Below are positions 51,827 to 61,266 of a stretch of DNA of 64,000 bases, in pieces (position 1 is the first letter of the stretch; every line of letters starts with the position of its first letter). Location of the stretch: contig NZ_CP029186.1 in assembly GCF_003096035.1 (NCBI RefSeq), positions 186,001 through 250,000 on the forward strand, read 5' to 3'. The notes beneath the pieces are model-generated. The model was not told where the DNA came from. It was given only the letters and a program-made list of their open reading frames with translations, and searched no databases. The stretch comes from Flavobacterium album. GTDB taxonomy: Bacteria > Bacteroidota > Bacteroidia > Flavobacteriales > Flavobacteriaceae. A program made the position numbers and the translations under genes.

Positions 51827-53110
51827 TTACCTGTCTTCTGTTTTTACAAATGGCCTTAACGGAGCCCCGGTATAGATCTGCCTTGGACGGCCTATCGGCT
51901 CTTTGTTGATGCGCATTTCTTTCCATTGTGCGATCCAGCCCGGTAGACGGCCGATAGCGAACAATACGGTAAACATTTCAGTTGGGATACCCAACGCCCT
52001 GTAGATGATCCCTGAATAGAAGTCAACGTTAGGATAAAGGTTCCTTGATTTGAAGTACTCGTCCTGCAATGCTGATTCTTCCAGTTTTTTGGCAATTGTA
52101 AGCACCGGATCGTCAACACCTAAGGTTGCCAATACTTCATCGGCTGCTTTTTTGATGATCTTCGCACGCGGGTCGAAATTTTTGTATACCCTGTGTCCAA
52201 AGCCCATAAGGCGGAACGGATCTTCTTTATCTTTTGCTTTTGCAAGGTATTTGTCAGCATCGCCGCCATTAGCCTGTATTTCTTCAAGCATTTCAAGCAC
52301 TGCCTGGTTAGCGCCACCGTGAAGCGGACCCCAAAGCGCCGAAACACCGGCAGAGATGGAAGCAAAAAGGCCTGCATGTGATGAGCCTACCATCCTTACC
52401 GTAGATGTAGAGCAGTTTTGCTCGTGGTCGGCATGAAGGATGAACAGCTTATCCAATGCGTTGATGACAACCGGGTTGCTTTTGTAAGGCCCCGTAGGAA
52501 GCTCGAACATCAGCCTCATGAAGTTCTCAACATACCCTTTTGTATTGTCGTAATAGTTCAATGGGAAGCCCATATTCTTCCTGTAGGTCCATGTGGCGAT
52601 AACAAGGAATTTACCCATTGTCTTGCATACGGCCTCATACATATCTTTTTCGTTGGTAACGTTAACCGACTTAGGGTTGAACGCTGTCAGTGCGCTTGTA
52701 AGCGATGCCAGTACGCCCATCGGGTGGGCATTTTTAGGAAAACCATCAATGATGTTTTTCATTTCCTCATTAACGAGGGTGTATTTCCTGATGTCGTTCT
52801 CAAATTTTTCAAGCTCGGCTGCTTTCGGAAGTTCACCAAAGATCAAAAGATAAGATACTTCAAGAAAATTGGATTTTTCGGCAAGGTCTTCAATAGAATA
52901 ACCCCTGTAGCGCAGTATCCCTTCTTCCCCGTCAAGGAAAGTTATTTCGCTTGTGCAGGAACCTGAATTCTTATAACCCGGGTCCATGGTAATCGCGCCG
53001 GTCTCACTGCGTAATTTATCGATATCAATCGCTACTTCATTTTCAGAGCCCACTATTATCGGGAACTCATATTTTTTGCCATCGATCTCTAATACTGCAA
53101 TATTTGACAT
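51827..53110 (-). CDS. gltA: Citrate synthase
   Basis: 427 residues, the length of the hexameric type II bacterial enzyme. It condenses acetyl-CoA and oxaloacetate in the citric acid cycle. Blocks are MDPGYKNSGSCTSEITFLDGEEG, ILRYRGYSIEDLAE, LHADHEQNCSTSTVRMVGSS with the catalytic His, GPLHGGANQAVLEML with the second catalytic His, and RLMGFGHRVYKNFDPRAKI with the Arg/His that bind oxaloacetate. The catalytic Asp is in NVDFYSGI. It is monocistronic, with a good terminator; the 237-base gap upstream is AT-rich. Confidence 0.97.
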   Translation of the reverse strand: MSNIAVLEIDGKKYEFPIIVGSENEVAIDIDKLRSETGAITMDPGYKNSGSCTSEITFLDGEEGILRYRGYSIEDLAEKSNFLEVSYLLIFGELPKAAELEKFENDIRKYTLVNEEMKNIIDGFPKNAHPMGVLASLTSALTAFNPKSVNVTNEKDMYEAVCKTMGKFLVIATWTYRKNMGFPLNYYDNTKGYVENFMRLMFELPTGPYKSNPVVINALDKLFILHADHEQNCSTSTVRMVGSSHAGLFASISAGVSALWGPLHGGANQAVLEMLEEIQANGGDADKYLAKAKDKEDPFRLMGFGHRVYKNFDPRAKIIKKAADEVLATLGVDDPVLTIAKKLEESALQDEYFKSRNLYPNVDFYSGIIYRALGIPTEMFTVLFAIGRLPGWIAQWKEMRINKEPIGRPRQIYTGAPLRPFVKTEDR

Positions 53111-53292
53111 GATTTGTATTGTGATTTATAGTTCGGAAAAATTAATCCTGCGAATTTACTAAATTGTAATTTATTTATAAAGAAATTTACGTAAGAAAAA
53201 GGTTAAATGTAATAAAACAACAAAAGTTTGTATCAAGTTTTACCGACTGTTGAAAATTCCGTAAAAAAACGCACAGAGTATCATTACCTCAC

Positions 53293-53341
53293 ACAAAAAA
53301 AACCGGCACTTTCGTACCGGCTTTCCTCCGTTTAGTAGTTT
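53293..53341 (-). terminator. Terminator of the first LRR gene (copy 1 of duplicated segment)
   Basis: The hairpin with arms around accggcac/gtaccggct has a T8 tail on the reverse strand. A 49-base stretch including the hairpin is identical to 55901-55949, which follows the paralogous upstream gene. This shows that the duplication extended past the stop codons. Confidence 0.85.
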
Positions 53342-53347
53342 TAAGGA

Positions 53348-55816
53348 CTATTCCCTTATCACCTTTTCTACTTTCATTCCTTTTTCAGTAATAACTTTTA
53401 CAAAATACATTCCCGCAGCCCTGGAAGACAGGTCTATCGAAGTGCTTGTATCGTTTATTATCGCGGTTTGCAAAAGCCTGCCGTTTATATCAAACAGTTC
53501 TGCCGACCTGATGGTTTCCTGCGCCATGATATTGATTGTATTTCGGGCAGGGTTTGGGTACACCGTTACTGAAACAGTGCCTTCTGGCTTCTCAACACCC
53601 ATTACGGCTTCGAATAATGTCACCGCCTCGTTGGTCGCTATGCCAAAATTATAATCGAATACAATATTGGCCCGGCTCATCACTTCGTCACCTTCATGCA
53701 ATGACTGGAGGGTTTTCATTTTGAACAAAACCTGCCCCTGCTCCTGAGGGCCAAGGTTTATGTTCTCAAACTTCAGTTCCAGCATGTTGCCGGTCAGCGA
53801 TGCCGTAAAAGGATGGGTGCTGCTCATCAGCTCCAAAGATGCCGGATCAAACATTGCCTCATCAATCTGTTGTGTAACTACTACAAAGGTTGCAGCGGCA
53901 TTGCCGGTATTTTCAAAATTTACCGCATAATGCAAATAGTCACCTATTGCGTTAATGCTCTCGGTTTCCCCCTCAAGGCAAACAATGTTATTCGGGTCAT
54001 ACGAGCCTGTTACAATTTGGTGCAGTTCAAAATTATTATCATTCGGATTTTCATCGGTATCGAAAGGCGTTACCGAGGCAGAGAAATCGAGTGCATCGTC
54101 AATATTCAGTGCAGGCGTATCTGTCGGACCATTGGCATGAAGCCTGATCGTCATCAGCCGTGTTTCAAAAGGCATCAAATCGCTGTAGTTCCAGCTCATC
54201 GATCCGTTGGCATAACTGTCGGCTGCTGGAATTTCCATATCCTGGTGCAGGACAGTACCGTTGTAGATAAAGGTAACGGTCCCGGAAAGCGTTTGGTTGC
54301 CATTGTTCCTTATAACTACATTATACCATGCATCGAAACCGGGGTTTACGCCACCTATTGGCATGATTACTACTTCGGCATCGTTGTGCGTACCATTGGC
54401 AACCATACAAAAATCCTGGGTTTCTGCCTGGCCGTCGAAGCCTGCAAATGTAAAGCTTGCTGTAGCCGGGGTTGGCACAAACAATGCCGTATCGGGATCG
54501 GCGGTAACGGTATAGGCACCTTCGCCGGCATAAAAAGAGTAATGTCCATTACCACCCGTATACCGTATGCTTTGCTCGGTGCCGTTGCTCACCAGGAGCT
54601 TTGTGTATGAGGCAGGGGTATCATTTGTATCGCATCCGTTATTATTAAAGTCGAAAGTAATATCGCCACTAATGGTATTATACACCTGATTTGGCACAAA
54701 AGTACAATCCGAGCTCATATATACAGGGATTTGCTGGTGCCATTCAAAATATTGCAGCATCAGATCTTCCTCACCTTCATCAACACAAATATATTGAAGA
54801 ACCGGATTATTCTCTAAGGATACCTCGCCGGGATACAAAATAGCTGTGCCATTATGCATATTTATAGAGGTAAGCAAAGGATTGTTGTTTGCACTGAAAT
54901 AAGGGAGGTTTGGCGAATGGCTAAGGTCAAGCTCTGTAAGCAGTGTATTATTTATACTCAGTTGTTCAAGCGAACCTAAATCCTGCGTATTCAGCGAAGT
55001 AATGGGATTGCCGGAACAGGAGAGCCATTTAAGGGCTGTAAAACCTGCAAGGCTTAACTGGTTTATGCCCGTATTATTACACTCAAGGCCTATAAGCCCT
55101 GTAAATTCAGAGACATCCAGGCCGGGCAATGGGTTATTGCCACAGCTTAGCGATTCCAGCGAGAGACCTGTCAATGTGAGGCTCGAGATCTGGTTATTAC
55201 CGCACTGCAGCGAGGTTAGCAGTGGCACCGCTGTAGCATCAAGAGCAGTAAGCTGGTTGTTGCCGCACTCAAGGAATTCCAAAGCGGGAAATAAGCTAAG
55301 ATCAAGCGATGCCAGTGAGCAAAAACGTCCTTTTAACTGCTTTAGGCCTGTAAGCCCTGTAGGGGCGAAAGACGCAATTGCAGGATTGAATTCAAATTCT
55401 ATATTTTCCAGATTGGCAAGGCCGTTTACATTTAAGGATTGTAATCCGTTATAGCGGCAATTAAGATTCCTGAGATTCGTTAAAGCCGTTACATCGAGTG
55501 ATGTTATTGCGTTGCTCCCGCAATCGAGCACTTCAAGGTTTGTGAAATATTCAATACCCTGCATGGACTGTATCTGTCCGCCCCATCCGCCGAAATAAAA
55601 ATTAAGCTCATGCACCTGCAGCGCTTCGCTCATTTGTATCTCGCCGTCGCCATTGGCATCAACGGCAAGGTTATTTCCGTTGGCATCGCGGGCCAGCCAG
55701 GTATTACTGCTTGTTGAAAGCAGCCTGTTTTTGAAGTTAACATCCGGAATTGTTATTGTCTGTGCGGTCATGCTTCCGGCAAGCAAAAGAGCGAGGCATA
55801 GTAAGGAATTTTTCAT
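53348..55816 (-). CDS. T9SS leucine-rich-repeat surface protein (copy 1)
   Basis: 822 residues from ATG 55816, which starts the signal MKNSLLCLALLLAGSMTAQ; the upstream in-frame start adds nine residues before it. The mature part opens with ITIPDVNFKNRLL, then EF-hand-like DANGDGEIQMSEALQ, then about ten leucine-rich repeats of roughly 21 residues (pattern L-x-x-L-x-C-x-x-N-x-(I/L)-x-x-L). Next comes a beta region with DFNNNGCDTNDTP and a CARDB/DUF11-like pair, and finally a T9SS C-terminal sorting domain (VTVYPNPARNTINIM, YFVKVITEKGMKVEKVIRE). It is probably a surface adhesin or binding protein. It is paralogous to the next gene, including the terminator. Confidence 0.85.
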   Translation of the reverse strand: MKNSLLCLALLLAGSMTAQTITIPDVNFKNRLLSTSSNTWLARDANGNNLAVDANGDGEIQMSEALQVHELNFYFGGWGGQIQSMQGIEYFTNLEVLDCGSNAITSLDVTALTNLRNLNCRYNGLQSLNVNGLANLENIEFEFNPAIASFAPTGLTGLKQLKGRFCSLASLDLSLFPALEFLECGNNQLTALDATAVPLLTSLQCGNNQISSLTLTGLSLESLSCGNNPLPGLDVSEFTGLIGLECNNTGINQLSLAGFTALKWLSCSGNPITSLNTQDLGSLEQLSINNTLLTELDLSHSPNLPYFSANNNPLLTSINMHNGTAILYPGEVSLENNPVLQYICVDEGEEDLMLQYFEWHQQIPVYMSSDCTFVPNQVYNTISGDITFDFNNNGCDTNDTPASYTKLLVSNGTEQSIRYTGGNGHYSFYAGEGAYTVTADPDTALFVPTPATASFTFAGFDGQAETQDFCMVANGTHNDAEVVIMPIGGVNPGFDAWYNVVIRNNGNQTLSGTVTFIYNGTVLHQDMEIPAADSYANGSMSWNYSDLMPFETRLMTIRLHANGPTDTPALNIDDALDFSASVTPFDTDENPNDNNFELHQIVTGSYDPNNIVCLEGETESINAIGDYLHYAVNFENTGNAAATFVVVTQQIDEAMFDPASLELMSSTHPFTASLTGNMLELKFENINLGPQEQGQVLFKMKTLQSLHEGDEVMSRANIVFDYNFGIATNEAVTLFEAVMGVEKPEGTVSVTVYPNPARNTINIMAQETIRSAELFDINGRLLQTAIINDTSTSIDLSSRAAGMYFVKVITEKGMKVEKVIRE

Positions 55817-55900
55817 ATGCGATTTTATTATTGTTAATTTCAACTATAACAATTGATAAGCTTAATTCCCTAATCATTATAAAGATATAGATGATCACCC

Positions 55901-55949
55901 ACAAAAAAAACCGGCACTTTCGTACCGGCTTTCCTCCGTTTAGTAGTTT
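55901..55949 (-). terminator. Terminator of the second LRR gene (copy 2 of duplicated segment)
   Basis: This is the same 49-base segment as at 53293-53341: an imperfect 9-bp stem with a TTTC-type loop and a T8 tail on the reverse strand, just past the stop at 55956. Confidence 0.85.
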
Positions 55950-55955
55950 AAGAAT

Positions 55956-58289
55956 TTATTCACGGATTACATTTTCTACTTTCACACCTTTGTCGGTGGT
56001 CACTTTTACAAAGTAAATACCCGAAGCCCTTGCAGCCATGTCTATCGTGGTACTTACATCATTTATTATTCCTGTTTCCAGCAGCCTGCCCTGCATATCG
56101 TACAGCTCTATCGACCTTACCGTATTGTCCGCTGTTATGTTCAGGATGGTTTTGGCAGGATTAGGATATACTTTTATACTATTGTCTTTTTCAAAATCGC
56201 CCCTGCCCAGGTCTTCAAACACGGTATTGGCGTCATTGGTCTCCACTGGTGTATCATAGTCAAAGAAGATCCTTGCCTTTGTCGTTACGGACGAACCAAC
56301 CATCAGGCTTGGTTTTGTTTTTACCTTAAACAGGATATTGCCATGGCCCGCCGCCGCCATGCTGACATTCTGCATGATAAATTCGGCCTGGTTGCCTGTT
56401 ATCCTCGTCCTCATGGCATGGGAGCTGTTGAGCACCTGAAGCGATGCTACATCAAACTGCGCCGGATCGAAATCATGTTTCACTACGATGGATGTAGCGG
56501 TTTGTGTACCGGTATTCTTAAGGTTAACCACATAGTGCAGGTAATCGCCTATCGCCGCAGCCGATTCAGTATCACCTTCAATACACGTGATGCTGTTCGG
56601 ATTGAACGACCCAACGGCCACCTGGTTAAAGTCGAAGGTATTGTCCTGCGGGATATCATCTCCGGAAAATGAAGTTGCGGTAGATGTAAAAAATAATGTA
56701 TTGCCCACATTCACAGCCGGGATATCCGTAGGGCTGTTGATGTAAAGCTCAATTTTTATTTCCCTGTTTTCAAACGGCTTCAACCCTGTGAAATTCCAGG
56801 TATAGGTACCGGGCACAATAGCATCCGGCGCTGGGTCAACCGCTGCGTAATCAATAAAGCTTTCGTCGCAGCTAAAAGTTACACTGCCCGACAGCACCTT
56901 GTTGCCTTTATTTTTATACACTACTTTATAGGTAGCAAGGCCTCCCGGCACGGCAGGCATCAGCGGCTCAATTACCGCTTCCACATCAGGGTGAATGCCA
57001 TTGGCAGCAATGCAGAAATTATTTGTCACAACTGAATTATCCACTATTGGAAAAACGACATTGCCCGATGCCGGCGTAACCGTAAAAAAGCTGTCGTTTT
57101 CCAGTTGCGGCGTTACTGTAAGAGTACCCACACCTGTATAGAAAGCATAGTTGCCGTTATCATCTGAGAAGGCTGCTCCCGTTTGGGTGCCGTTATCAAT
57201 GCCTATCCTTATAAAAGGCTGGGGAGTATCTGCCGTGTCGCAGCCATCGTTGTCACCGTCAAAGAGTAACGCACCGGTGATTGTGTTATAATCGCCGCCC
57301 GGAACGAATGTACAATAGGTGTTATAATTCACCATGATACCATTGGCCGCCACTATAGTATCTACAATGGCCGTTTCGCTTTCATCAATACAAATGAAAG
57401 CCAGTCCTGGGTTGCCAGCCCAGTTGTTAGGCGCTGTAGTAGCATCATACACCTGGGTATTGCCATTTTTAATATTGATATAGGTAAGGTTGTTTTGAAA
57501 GCAATCCAGTTCATTAAACGCCGGGTTACCCGAAAAGTCAAGGCTTGCGAGTTGGTTTTCAGAACAATTTACGCTTATGAGGTAGCCCAGGCCGGTAAAA
57601 TCAAGAGCCGTAAGGGAGTTTTGGTAGCACACTAATGATTCCAAATGATCCAGTCCCGAAAGATCCAGAGAAGTGAGGTTGTTAACAGCGCACTCGATCA
57701 GCCTCAGGTCACCAAGATTCACCACATTCAATGCTGTCATTGAATTCCCGTTGCATTTCAGTTCACGAAGGTTAGCCAGCGAAGATACGTTTAGTGTAGC
57801 AAACTGATTGTTGTTGCATTCCAGCCAGCGAAGGTCGGTCACGCCGGTAAAGTTTATTGCCGAAAGATAATTGTCGGAGCAATACAGGCCCCTCAGGTTA
57901 GAAAGCCCCGTTATGGTTAGTGTCGAAATGTAGTTCGATCCGCAGTAAACGGTTTCAAGATTGGCAATTCCGGTAAGGATAAGTGACGAAAGCGCATTGC
58001 CCTGGCAATTTAAAACCCTTAAGTTATTAAATGCCTGGATACCTGTCAGATTGGATATGGATGATGACGAAACATCCAGCTCATATACCGCATCTGCCTC
58101 CGATTGCTGTATATAGGTATCGTTGTTTGTATCGACTTTTATCGGGGCGCCGCCGCTGTTTTTGGCTATGTTATTTGTTGTATTGGCAGCCAGCAGCTTA
58201 TTCCTGAAATTATTATCAGGGATAGATACTATCTGTGCACTGGCCATGCCGGTACAAAACAACAGCAGGTATAGTAATAGTTTTTTCAT
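55956..58289 (-). CDS. T9SS leucine-rich-repeat surface protein (copy 2)
   Basis: 777 residues. A signal peptide (MKKLLLYLLLFCTGMASAQ) precedes IVSIPDNNFRNKLLAANTTN, DTNNDTYIQQSEADAVYELD, then about ten leucine-rich repeats (for example LESLVCYQNSLTALDFTGL), DGDNDGCDTADTP, two beta domains, and a T9SS sorting domain (IKVYPNPAKTILNIT, YFVKVTTDKGVKVENVIRE). The order and wording match the downstream neighbour throughout, so this is a tandem duplicate. The gene lies directly downstream of the LytTR two-component operon, and its upstream gap carries the same paired direct repeat as that operon, suggesting control by that regulator. Confidence 0.85.
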   Translation of the reverse strand: MKKLLLYLLLFCTGMASAQIVSIPDNNFRNKLLAANTTNNIAKNSGGAPIKVDTNNDTYIQQSEADAVYELDVSSSSISNLTGIQAFNNLRVLNCQGNALSSLILTGIANLETVYCGSNYISTLTITGLSNLRGLYCSDNYLSAINFTGVTDLRWLECNNNQFATLNVSSLANLRELKCNGNSMTALNVVNLGDLRLIECAVNNLTSLDLSGLDHLESLVCYQNSLTALDFTGLGYLISVNCSENQLASLDFSGNPAFNELDCFQNNLTYINIKNGNTQVYDATTAPNNWAGNPGLAFICIDESETAIVDTIVAANGIMVNYNTYCTFVPGGDYNTITGALLFDGDNDGCDTADTPQPFIRIGIDNGTQTGAAFSDDNGNYAFYTGVGTLTVTPQLENDSFFTVTPASGNVVFPIVDNSVVTNNFCIAANGIHPDVEAVIEPLMPAVPGGLATYKVVYKNKGNKVLSGSVTFSCDESFIDYAAVDPAPDAIVPGTYTWNFTGLKPFENREIKIELYINSPTDIPAVNVGNTLFFTSTATSFSGDDIPQDNTFDFNQVAVGSFNPNSITCIEGDTESAAAIGDYLHYVVNLKNTGTQTATSIVVKHDFDPAQFDVASLQVLNSSHAMRTRITGNQAEFIMQNVSMAAAGHGNILFKVKTKPSLMVGSSVTTKARIFFDYDTPVETNDANTVFEDLGRGDFEKDNSIKVYPNPAKTILNITADNTVRSIELYDMQGRLLETGIINDVSTTIDMAARASGIYFVKVTTDKGVKVENVIRE

Positions 58290-58354
58290 AACAAAGCTTT
58301 GTTATTTGTCAGTTTTTCAAATATATAGTATAGCACCCGGTATTCCGGATACCG

Positions 58355-58384
58355 TTTAGAATTCGCCCATTCCTATTTAGAATT
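58355..58384. promoter_or_regulatory. Paired direct repeat, candidate LytTR operator of the LRR gene
   Basis: TTTAGAATT occurs at 58355-58363 and again at 58376-58384, 21 bases apart start to start (two helical turns). The first copy extends to ACCGTTTAG, which fits the 9-base LytTR consensus [TA][AC][CA]GTTN[AG][TG]. It lies 66 bases upstream of the LRR gene at 58289. An identically spaced pair lies upstream of the kinase gene. Confidence 0.6.
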
Positions 58385-58388
58385 TGCG

Positions 58389-59150
58389 TTACAAAGATTT
58401 CAACAGCTCCTGCAGCCGCTCTTTCTTTCGCTGCGAGATCGGGAGGTTGCTGTTATCTGCCATCACCGCGTAGCCGCCATCTTTCTTGATGTACGATTTC
58501 AGGTAGGCAAGATTAATGAGGTGCGACTGGTGTATGCGCTCAAACCCCTGCTCCGAAAGCAGGTCTTCATATTCCTTAAGCGTTTTTGCAATCAGCACCG
58601 GCTTGTGGTCCTTTATATGGAACCTTGTGTAATTGTCCTGCGATTCGAGCCTTATGATGTCGCTCACCTCAAACAGGTGTATGCCATCTGATGTTGACAG
58701 CGCAATCCGCTTGAACTTGTCTACCTTCTTCCTGATATTTTCCAGTAGTAAGTCAATGTGCGCATAGCTATCATTGTTGGCAAGCACTTTTTTTATTTTT
58801 TCGGTTACTTTACGCAGCTCTTCGGGGTCGACAGGCTTCAGCAGATAATCCAGCGCACTGAAGCGAAATGCCTTAACCGCAAACTGCTCGTGGGCGGTGA
58901 TGAACACCACATGCGACGACAGCTTGCCTATTTTTTTCGCCAGCTGCTCCAGTATATCAAAACCTGTCCCGTCGCCCAACTGGATGTCGAGAAAGATGAC
59001 ATCCGGCTGGTGTTGCTCTATGGCCTGGATGCCCGATTTTACACTATCGGCTTCCCCAACAATATGGATATCGGGCGCGTACATCCCCAACAGCCCTTTC
59101 ATGCCATTTCTCAGGTTACTATCGTCGTCTATAAGTAAAGCTTTGATCAT
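58389..59150 (-). CDS. LytTR-family response regulator
   Basis: 253 residues. The receiver domain (1-125) shows the acidic pocket LLIDDDSN and the phosphorylated D55 in VIFLDIQLGDGTG, with VFITAHEQFAVKAFRFSALDYLLKPV. The C-terminal LytTR DNA-binding domain (about 150-250) reads LSTSDGIHLFEVSDIIRLESQDNYTRFHI, FERIHQSHLINLAYLKSY and NLPISQRKKERLQELL. It starts 3 bases after the kinase stop, so the two are co-transcribed. Paired direct repeats near 58355 and 61178 are its likely binding sites (inference). Confidence 0.94.
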   Translation of the reverse strand: MIKALLIDDDSNLRNGMKGLLGMYAPDIHIVGEADSVKSGIQAIEQHQPDVIFLDIQLGDGTGFDILEQLAKKIGKLSSHVVFITAHEQFAVKAFRFSALDYLLKPVDPEELRKVTEKIKKVLANNDSYAHIDLLLENIRKKVDKFKRIALSTSDGIHLFEVSDIIRLESQDNYTRFHIKDHKPVLIAKTLKEYEDLLSEQGFERIHQSHLINLAYLKSYIKKDGGYAVMADNSNLPISQRKKERLQELLKSL

Positions 59151-59153
59151 GAG

Positions 59154-61121
59154 TTAGTTTGTTGCGTATTGTATAGGCAAATTTAAGACAATTCGTGTTC
59201 CCGAAGGCTCTCCTGCCGCATTTGTGAGCTCTTTTATTTCCACCTGCGAGGTTTTGGAGGTAAATGCCTGTATTACCTCAAGCCTTTTGCGGGTTATTTC
59301 CATGGCCATCGACTTGTGTACTGTTATTGTATTCTCCTTCAGCTGCTTCGACCTGTTGATCCCGATACCGTCATCCGTCACCGTGCATACCAGCTTTTCA
59401 TCGACAAGCGCAAAATCAATACTGATGGACCCATGCACTTTTTTAGGTACGATGCCGTGTATGATGGCATTCTCTACAAAGGGCTGCAGTAATAATGGCG
59501 GTATGGCCATATCGTCTTCTATCGAAGGGTCTTTGGTGATGGTAAAATCGAACATCTTATTGAAACGTAGCTGCTCCAGTTCCAGGTAATTCTGCAGTCC
59601 CTCTATCTCTTTGTCAATAGGAATAAGCGATTCTTTGGAATACTCCAATGTGAGGCGCATCAGTTTAGAGAATTTCGAAAGGTATTTTATCGCCTGGTCG
59701 GTACCGTTCTGGACAATGAAACTGGAAATTGACCCAAGGCAGTTGAATACAAAATGCGGGTTCATCTGGAGATGGAGCGCTTTTTGCTCGTATTCGGCAA
59801 GGTCGCGCTGCAATGTGAGCCTCTTTTTCAATTGCAGCCTGCTGTATATCAAGAATGCGATACCGAAAACCAGGAGTGCCGATAAGCCCGTGAACAGCAT
59901 TTGCTGCATGTGCCTTTTGGCCTGCTCGTCAAAAAGCACCTGCCGCTTTTCATTCTCGGCTTTTTGTAGTTCTGCTTTGCGCTCAAATTCGTAGTTCATC
60001 TCTTCGCGCACCATGTTCTTTATGTTCTCGCTGTTGATGATCTTGTCTTTGGCGGCAGTATATTTTTTGTAATGCTCCAAAGCCTCGGCTGCATTGCCCC
60101 GTTTTTCATAAATATCGCTCAGCCCTTTTTCAGATTCCTTCACCTGTTCCAGCACACCTATCTCGGCTGCATGCGCAGAGGATTTTTTAAAATACTCAAT
60201 AGCTTCTTCGTTTTTACCCTGAAGCGCATTGATGTCACCCAAAAAACCCAAGGATGCTGATGCCCCGTATTTTTCGCCCGATTGCTCAAAAAGCGCCAGG
60301 GCTTTATTATAATAGCTTACCGCTCCTGTAAAATTATTTTTCTTTTTGTAGTAATTGCCAAAGTTATTGTACAACTCGGCCAGCCCCCTGTTATTCCCGA
60401 ACTTACCGAATTGCTTTTCTGCTTCATTAAAGGACTCAAGCGCCTTTTCATCTTCGCCTTTCGCTAAGTATATCTTTCCTATGTTGGACGTTGTTATGGC
60501 CGACGAAGGGTCGCCGGTTTTTTTCTGGATCCAAAGCGCCTTATTGAAGTATTCGAGCGCCTTGTTGTATTCTTTTAGCGTCGCGTAAATGTCGCCGATG
60601 TTGTTGTACACCACCGCAACGATCTCCTCCTGCCCCGTTTCGCGAAAAAGCTTTAGGGCCTTAAAATAATATTCCAGTCCTTTGGGATAGTTATTTTGCT
60701 CCGAACAGACGATACCGATGCTGCCGTAGACATTCGCCAACCCATCCTTATAATCGTTATTCTCACTTGCCGATTTTACCAATGCCTCATATAAGGCCTG
60801 CGCATTGCTGAAGCTTTTAAGGGCCTGGGTATATTTACTCTGTATGATGTTGGCATTGCCAATGTTACGCCACGAGTCGGCTTCCTGCTGTTTTAATCCT
60901 GCTTTGTGCGCCACTTCCATCGCTTCTTTGGCGTACTTCAGCATCATTTCCGGCTCATTCTCATACTCGGCTGCTATCGCATTAAGTACTGTTGCTTTTT
61001 TGGAAGCATTGGCGGGATGTTTCAGCACCGTAAAGAGGCTGTCAAGCACTTTGGTTTGCGAAAATGACGGCATGCAGCAAAGAACCGCAAAAAAGAGAAC
61101 CAGAAATTTCGAAATTTTCAT
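59154..61121 (-). CDS. LytS-type sensor histidine kinase with TPR repeats
   Basis: 655 residues. A signal peptide (SKFLVLFFAVLCCMPSFSQ) is followed by about seven tetratricopeptide repeats (roughly 60-350, for example GLANVYGSIGIVCSEQNNYPKGLEYYFKAL in pieces) that face the periplasm. Then come a coiled coil, one membrane helix (MLFTGLSALLVFGIAFLIYS), and a His_kinase domain with the phospho-acceptor His in LHLQMNPHFVFNCLGSI and the ATP-binding LLLQPFVENAIIHGIVP and CTVTDDGIGINRSKQL. It pairs with the LytTR regulator 3 bases downstream. The TPR part probably senses a periplasmic protein or peptide (inference). Confidence 0.93.
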   Translation of the reverse strand: MKISKFLVLFFAVLCCMPSFSQTKVLDSLFTVLKHPANASKKATVLNAIAAEYENEPEMMLKYAKEAMEVAHKAGLKQQEADSWRNIGNANIIQSKYTQALKSFSNAQALYEALVKSASENNDYKDGLANVYGSIGIVCSEQNNYPKGLEYYFKALKLFRETGQEEIVAVVYNNIGDIYATLKEYNKALEYFNKALWIQKKTGDPSSAITTSNIGKIYLAKGEDEKALESFNEAEKQFGKFGNNRGLAELYNNFGNYYKKKNNFTGAVSYYNKALALFEQSGEKYGASASLGFLGDINALQGKNEEAIEYFKKSSAHAAEIGVLEQVKESEKGLSDIYEKRGNAAEALEHYKKYTAAKDKIINSENIKNMVREEMNYEFERKAELQKAENEKRQVLFDEQAKRHMQQMLFTGLSALLVFGIAFLIYSRLQLKKRLTLQRDLAEYEQKALHLQMNPHFVFNCLGSISSFIVQNGTDQAIKYLSKFSKLMRLTLEYSKESLIPIDKEIEGLQNYLELEQLRFNKMFDFTITKDPSIEDDMAIPPLLLQPFVENAIIHGIVPKKVHGSISIDFALVDEKLVCTVTDDGIGINRSKQLKENTITVHKSMAMEITRKRLEVIQAFTSKTSQVEIKELTNAAGEPSGTRIVLNLPIQYATN

Positions 61122-61177
61122 ACGCCGCGTGTATTACGAAGCAAAAGTATAATTTCATTCCGATTAAACATCAGCCG

Positions 61178-61207
61178 TTTAGAATTTAAGGGATACGATT
61201 TAGAATT
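61178..61207. promoter_or_regulatory. Paired direct repeat, candidate LytTR operator of the kinase-regulator operon
   Basis: TTTAGAATT occurs at 61178-61186 and 61199-61207, again 21 bases apart. The first copy extends to GCCGTTTAG (8 of 9 to the LytTR consensus), and both pairs share the ends CCGTTTAGAATT and ATTTAGAATTTGC. It lies 57 bases upstream of the kinase start, which fits autoregulation. Confidence 0.6.
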
Positions 61208-61266
61208 TGCAATAAAAAAGGTAGTCGCCGTATGTGGGAGATGGTACTGATTATTCCTTACTTATA

